From assembly GCA_008973525.1 (NCBI GenBank), contig WACJ01000184.1, forward strand, positions 434,001 through 498,000: a stretch of DNA of 64,000 bases. The letters are read 5' to 3'. Both the position numbers and the translations under genes were made by a program. The notes under the pieces are model-generated. The model saw nothing but the letters and a program-made list of their open reading frames with translations, had not been told where the DNA came from and did no database searches. Of the stretch, positions 59,014 to 64,000 are shown piece after piece (position 1 is the stretch's first letter; each line of letters starts with the position of its first letter). Origin of the DNA: Stenopsyche tienmushanensis (lineage: Eukaryota; Arthropoda; Insecta; Trichoptera; Stenopsychidae).

Positions 59014-59098
59014 ATGACCAAGTGTGGCGCTCGAAGAACGATGGACACCCTTCGACAAGGAATATTCACTTCCACCATAATCATCATCACAATAATAG
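59014..59098 (+). CDS. Candidate first coding exon with signal-peptide-like start
   Basis: An ATG in a good insect context (TAAAATGACC) opens 28 codons beginning MTKCGARRTMDTLRQGIF, with basic residues followed by a hydrophobic run (TSTIIIITII), the shape of a secretory signal or membrane anchor. At 59099 GTAAAC would be an acceptable 5' splice site, leaving the intron in phase 1, the phase most often found after signal-peptide exons. A TATA/initiator pair lies upstream at 58841-58874. The frame remains open upstream to 58921, so the start is a choice based on context. No downstream exon or homology was recognised. The gene's function is unknown beyond probable secretion or membrane insertion. 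Confidence 0.35.
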
Positions 59099-59104
59099 GT
59101 AAAC

Positions 59105-59389
59105 TATTTTATATCCATATATTATAGTTGTTAAATTATTTTTAACCAACCCTTAATAAATTCATTTTAACATACTTAGATGCACACAAAATATTGATGA
59201 TATCATCTGAATTTCATATTAATCATAATGCAATAAAATTTTCATCGGATCTTTAAGCATTTTTAAATGATTCTCAGAACCCAAAAAAAAAGGTTGCCCC
59301 CTTCATTATGCATACGTCTAAAAGGCTAAACTTAATTGCTCAAGTCTTTTGCCGGGAATAGATGTAAAAGTTTCCTCAACTCGATTTAC
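59105..59389. other. AT-rich stretch, possibly intronic
   Basis: It would be intron sequence if the exon at 59014 is real. Nothing else was seen. Confidence 0.4.
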
Positions 59390-59680
59390 ATATTTCCCGA
59401 GAAGAATGGCTAATTTAATATCGGATCGGATCGTTTTATTTCATTGTATATCTCGCTCTCCGGGGGGATGAACTGTATAATTTAAGATCTCATTCCCTGA
59501 ATTGGTGATTAGGGTGGTCATGGATGGCATTGCCAAATTGAGCCGATGAAATCTGTCATGTCATATTTAATAAATTTGCGACGACGAGGAGTGAGCTTTT
59601 GGGGTTGATGCGCAGCTTTTTGGCGTGAGCTTAAAGCCAATGGCGCGATCTTGCGCAAATAAATTTGCGCAAAATTCCAC
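59390..59680. promoter_or_regulatory. Motif-rich non-coding block with paired C/EBP palindromes
   Basis: This block has a mixed composition and no frames. TTGCGCAA, the palindromic C/EBP consensus, occurs at 59651-59658 and 59665-59672, 14 bp apart, and the two sites together form a 9-bp inverted repeat with a 4-bp centre. CGGATCGGATCG and GGATGGCATTGCC words lie upstream. A regulatory role is inferred from motif content only. Confidence 0.35.
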
Positions 59681-60769
59681 AGTATAATAATGAATATTTA
59701 TTAAATATATCCAATATAAATCATTGTCGTAATAGAATTCATTAATCAATTTGTTTCAAGCATAAAATCACGATAAAATAATAAATCAATTGGGATTAAG
59801 GCTCAAATGTGAAGTAAAGCCTCTTTTCCATATTTTGATGAATTAAAAAATGATAAATGAAAATTTATGATCTACAAATGATTTTGAAAATTAACTACAA
59901 ATTTAAATTTTAGTTTTCTATTTTAAAAAAGAAATCCTAATAAAAGCAATCGAAATCAATTTTAATTATGATTTTGTATTAAATATTATGTAAAACACAT
60001 ATTTTCATCCATGATGTCGATAATTAATCTGATATTTCTTGTACAATATGCTATATCCGTCATCTTGTTCTTCGTAATAATTGAATTATGTATTAAAAAT
60101 ATAATATCACAATGGAGCATTTGAGAGCATCTTTCGCCAATAAAGTTTAGTTCAGATTGGGGTCTTCAAATGATATTTATAAAATTATATTTAAAAAAGG
60201 TCATCGTGGTCATTAAATGCAGGAAACAGGATTAATTCAAAAGTGCCATGAGGAAACATATAACAAATTATGCAAATTTGCAATGATGTAAAGACCAACA
60301 GGATATATTCTTCCTATAAATAATATTTAGAAAATTGTTCATAATCTTAAATTAGATGTTTATCTTTAATGAATGCAATGATATTTCAAATGGAATAAAT
60401 TAGATGGAGAAATTGCATAATGATGCATAACGGAATAGCTTGGACGGAATTTCTTTAAATGTGTTTAAGGGTGGATCTGAGCTACCTTTTGGAGAAAATA
60501 TATTTTAAACAGTGTCGTCCAATTACAGAATATTGTCAATGCTATTTACATCATATGGTCTTGACGTAAAAACAAGATGTTGTCCAAAGTTTGAGAGATA
60601 TCACTCTTTTGCAATACATAGTCCACTCAGCATAGCAAATACAAATTGCAAAATAAATAAATTGAAAGTATGCAGGTTGCATCACGTCCCCCCTATTATC
60701 TATTAACGTCATAGACACTTTTAATGCACATTAAAGAGCACAGTCTTCCGAGAAGTGCGACAATTTTGT
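59681..60769. other. AT-rich stretch, nothing recognised
   Basis: No gene or bounded repeat was seen. Confidence 0.55.
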
Positions 60770-61140
60770 TGAATCGAGTTATAGTCCAGCTCATTAGGGT
60801 GTGACGACAGTTACGTCGAGTCGGTGTCCACTCCCCGAGGGTCTTTACATAATTTCACCTGGTGTGGAAAAATTTCATTCATCAGAGCAGTTCTGCGACA
60901 TTGATTGATGGGCGCACAAAAAGGAGGGTGTCACCACGAAGCCATCGAGTGCTTCTGATAGCATTTGCGAGGCCCTCAATCATCAGCATGACACCTCCTC
61001 AATGGAACTTATCATGCTGGCATATTCATCTCGACTCATCACGTCGTGATTTATGAACGGCTTAAATACCCTTTTATCTCGCACCCTCCGAGCAGGGTTA
61101 TGGCATAAATCATCGCAGTGCCATCCACCGAGCAAATTTG
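60770..61140. promoter_or_regulatory. Possible enhancer-like block
   Basis: About 370 bp of higher G+C, largely without long frames, with TGATTGATGG (60902-60911), the classical Exd/Pbx-Hox composite site, GGAAAAATTTC near 60866 (Rel-like) and TGATTTATGA near 61047 (Caudal/Abd-B-like). It is sharply bounded by AT-rich DNA. A regulatory role is inference, and mutual clustering by chance is possible. Confidence 0.3.
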
Positions 61141-61612
61141 AAGTTGAATTATTATGAAGATCGTGGATGAGTTTGAGCACATCAATTTAGAGGAATATAT
61201 TAGCTTATTTTGTACCTGGAAATGGTCGGGTGACATATTGCTTGAGGTTAAATGCTGTAAGATCACTTTGACGCAACATTATTTATTATGTAGGGAAGCA
61301 TTACTCTTGATGTATCCCCAATATACACTCACTATGAATATCATAATTAATATGTATTTAATTTGATCAATCAACAAACATAATGTGGATTTAAATTCAA
61401 ATAATAAAACAGATCGAATACACCCTAAGCACAAGTTGGCCAAATCTAAAAAAATCAATTTATTCCAGTTAGATTAACAAAAATGATTGCTTGTATATAT
61501 GCCAATGGTGTTCGTGTGATATAAATGTTATTAGAAGCATAGTAAAAAAATTATAATATGTTGATTTTAGTGGTTGGTTAATTGACAATCTTGTATATAA
61601 AAATTAATCTTT
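61141..61612. other. AT-rich stretch, nothing recognised
   Basis: A 70-codon frame at 61154-61366 has no recognisable domain. Confidence 0.5.
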
Positions 61613-61832
61613 GTTTGTTCGTATATAATGCGGTGCCATACCGTTCATCAGATTGCGATAAGACTTCGTTCACTTATTGCTAAGTATTGCGCGATTAACA
61701 TAGGTATAGTCTAATATACAAAAATAAAAAAATGTTTGTTCGTATTTTATGCGCCGCCATACCGTTAATTCGATTCCGATAAAACTTTGCCAGCTTATTT
61801 TTTGCATTTTCTTAAATAATATAGGTATAGTA
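61613..61832 (+). repeat. Dispersed repeat family C, tandem dimer
   Basis: Units begin GTTTGTTCGTAT at 61613 and 61734, a 121-bp period. Each contains CATACCGTT-ATTCGATT or CATCAGATT, GCGATAA-ACTT and CATAGGTATAG or TATAGGTATAG. It has the same order and orientation as 28486-28672. Confidence 0.8.
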
Positions 61833-62106
61833 CAATTAACTTATTATAGACAGAGATTTTCAATGGTTTAAGAAGTTACATTGATAAATTTAATCATAAA
61901 TTACTAATAAGTCCATTTTTTTAATATAAAAAATAAGTTGAAGGCGAAATAATTTTATTTATTTAAGAAAAGATAAAAATACAATTCAAAAATGCAAATT
62001 TTATTTTGAAAATATGCCTGAAATAACATTAAAGCATCAAGTGTTTCGTCATTTAGTCTGGATCTGATTTTGGTAGCCAGGCAACTTATAATATAACTAT
62101 AATACC
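61833..62106. other. AT-rich spacer, nothing recognised
   Basis: No signal was seen. Confidence 0.5.
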
Positions 62107-62442
62107 ATCAATGTGACTGATGAAATTCCATTCTGCTGAGACACGGACTAAAACTCGCAAAATTCCCGATTTCCCGACAAATTATTTATTTCCGTCGCTG
62201 CAGATGAATACTTATATATTATAATACTTTGATGTGATTCATAATTATATTACGGAGGAATACAAAAATTCTAAATCTCGTATCTATTATATTTCATATC
62301 GATATTCCCATTATTAGAGTCGAGGTGTAGTAAATACATCACCGTCGTAGGGAAAGGTTAATATAACGTAAGGTGTACGTTTACAAATCCCGAGATTCAT
62401 GAGCACCTAAAACTGTCCGGAATCCAGAGATTGGATTCCCTA
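62107..62442 (-). mobile_element. hAT-like miniature element, copy 2 (one end lost)
   Basis: Inverted copy of 12525-13037. The right end, reverse-complemented, reads TAGGGAATCCAATCTCTGG, matching copy 1's ends. The interior (CTACACCTCGACTCTAATAA and CCGTGTCTCAGCAGAAT on the minus strand) agrees at roughly nine positions in ten by eye. Homology stops after AGTCACATTGAT, so about 75 bp including the other terminus are missing, and no target duplication can be shown. Confidence 0.75.
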
Positions 62443-64000
62443 GTTACAAAATTGCTCGTTATATCCGTTATTTCATTCGAATTGCCCTCGCAAATCCGAT
62501 TTCGATTGTATAATAAGTTCTTTGGGCGTTTGTATAATAGTATTTTTGCTGTGAATGTAGACAATAAAAATAACTGGAAAAAATATCGATATGAAAAAAT
62601 TTCAAATCACGTTGAAAATTGATGGTGAATTTTAATAAAATGCAGCACCATGCACTAAATTGTAATATGATATCCCATAGTTTTTATTCCCATTCAAGCT
62701 ATTAATTATGTATCCATATGAAATAATATATTTGGGAAAAAAATCATGAAGCATTCAATTCATATTTTGTTTTTGTGTGTGTGTTTTTTAATACTGTAAT
62801 ATATGGGTATTATTCAATATTTGATAGTTTTTTGGACTTATTTCGTCTTGATCAAATTAAAATTGTTTTGATTCAGCTTTAAATGAATTTAATTGCATCG
62901 TAGTACTTGCCAAAATTAAAAATTGCTAATGCAATTAGGCTGCGTCATATTGAGCTAGGTTAGTTAAGGCTAAAGTCATTCACTCGCAATATCAACGTTT
63001 TACTTTGGATTTTCAAACGTAAAAACAATTTTTTAAGCATTATCGATGGAAGTGCTTCTTACAAAAGTCAATCGTGCATAATTAACGAAGGTCATACGAA
63101 TGATGTTATACAATTGTCCATTATCGTACGGTAATGTTTATGTAAAACAACGTATTCCCATTCATCGCGTCTGAAAAGAAGACGTCGCAAAAAACCTACG
63201 CAGGCTTTCCCCCCCAGACATTCGAAAATCTATCAGTCATTAATGTTAATGGCATGCGTTTTATTTTACACGGGAATTCCTCAAATATTTGGAAAATCCG
63301 AAATATTCGAGAAATCCGGTAGCGTCCGAGATCGTATACAATGATGGCGTCAATGTGCGTGTGCCTTTGTCTCATGTCCAAACTATTGATATTTATTTAA
63401 ATTGAACGAAATGACCCTTATGTAGATGCTTATCAGTCGACGATGAATATTTAAAGTGGCCAAATATTGGCGATTTAGTATCACATTATTTCATATTCGA
63501 ACGGTTTTGCATAATATTTATTCATACCCAATGAAATCAATATTTCAGATGAAGGAACATCCGCCTGTTGATTAAACGAGTCAATCGACATTTTTTTTTT
63601 TTTTGGGAAAAATTCAGAATTTATATAAATAATTAGGTTGAATAACATGAGTGGCGCGCAACAAAACACCGTAAAATGTATGGAAACGGACATTTTTAAA
63701 AATTCAAATTCAATGCATAGTAATTATCAATGCTGCTCTTATATAATATGGCTATTAAAATGTTCGATAAGATTTAAATTATTATACATTTTTCCATCAT
63801 CTATCGATTTATTGCTCCTGATTATTTTAATTTTATCCTAGAAACAATATAAACTTTCAGTTCAGCTAATCTCTCGTTTTGATGATTTAGCTTAAAAGTC
63901 AATCAATTTAATAGCTTCTGATATGCTTTTGTGTATTTAAAAAAACAGATTCGCATTAATAAACTGCAAACTCTTAATCAACTTCTTAACCTTTTAACAT
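62443..64000. other. AT-rich stretch to the window end, nothing recognised
   Basis: Only short frames. A run of about 13 T at 63592-63604 and a (GT)n run near 62777 are the only simple repeats of note. Confidence 0.55.

Noticed and set aside
1..64000. CRISPR arrays, bacterial operons, endogenous viral genes
   Set aside because: No regular repeat-spacer arrays, no polycistronic gene runs and no viral protein motifs were seen; the mobile elements are all animal-type transposons.

Overview
This window is AT-rich, gene-poor arthropod DNA, most likely from an insect. That call rests on the kinds of mobile elements present: several mariner/Tc1 relics, piggyBac-like TTAA elements, hAT-like miniature elements and an R1-clade non-LTR retrotransposon. 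The order of insect cannot be fixed from the sequence. No complete host gene, rRNA, functional tRNA or CRISPR array was found. Most short open frames are chance frames in AT-rich DNA or fragments of decayed transposases.

Layout. 1-12.5 kb: unique AT-rich DNA, two copies of a TTAA-ended dispersed repeat (family A; about 2.7 and 5.6 kb) and a 0.4-kb direct repeat (family B; 4.9 and 8.0 kb). 12.5-20.2 kb: a hAT-like miniature element with an 8-bp target duplication, a piggyBac transposase scrap, a tRNA-like relic, a retroposon-like repeat ending in (GAT)n (family F), and two more family A copies, one split by a 844-bp mariner at an identifiable TA site. 23-29.4 kb: a Tc1-like relic, a 365-bp TTAA element, a tandem-dimer repeat (family C) and a 265-bp hAT-like element with a perfect 8-bp duplication. 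30.2-32.2 kb: a GC/CpG-rich island beside a candidate leftward first exon, then a family D copy and a 55-bp tandem array. 34.5-37.6 kb: a cluster of mobile DNA: a family F copy, a 5'-truncated R1-clade LINE with a 16-bp target duplication, and two mariner relics. 38-52.8 kb: paired Rel/NF-kB-like sites, a larger piggyBac relic with its cysteine-rich C-terminus, a Tigger/pogo fragment, family D copy 2, a mariner relic, family A copy 5, a candidate leftward first exon (51.4 kb) and another TIR-bounded mariner-like element. 54.6-64 kb: several higher-GC, motif-rich blocks that could be enhancers, family F and D copies, a candidate rightward promoter with a signal-peptide-like first exon (58.8-59.1 kb), and further copies of families C and hAT.

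How it fits together. Apart from mobile DNA, the only hints of host genes are three possible first exons (30.3, 51.4 and 59.0 kb) and possible regulatory blocks, so the window looks like intergenic or large-intron DNA. Nested insertions give some relative ages: the mariner at 19.1 kb is younger than the family A copy it interrupts. All motif, duplication and terminal-repeat statements were read by eye. Family names rest on recalled signatures, not on database searches.
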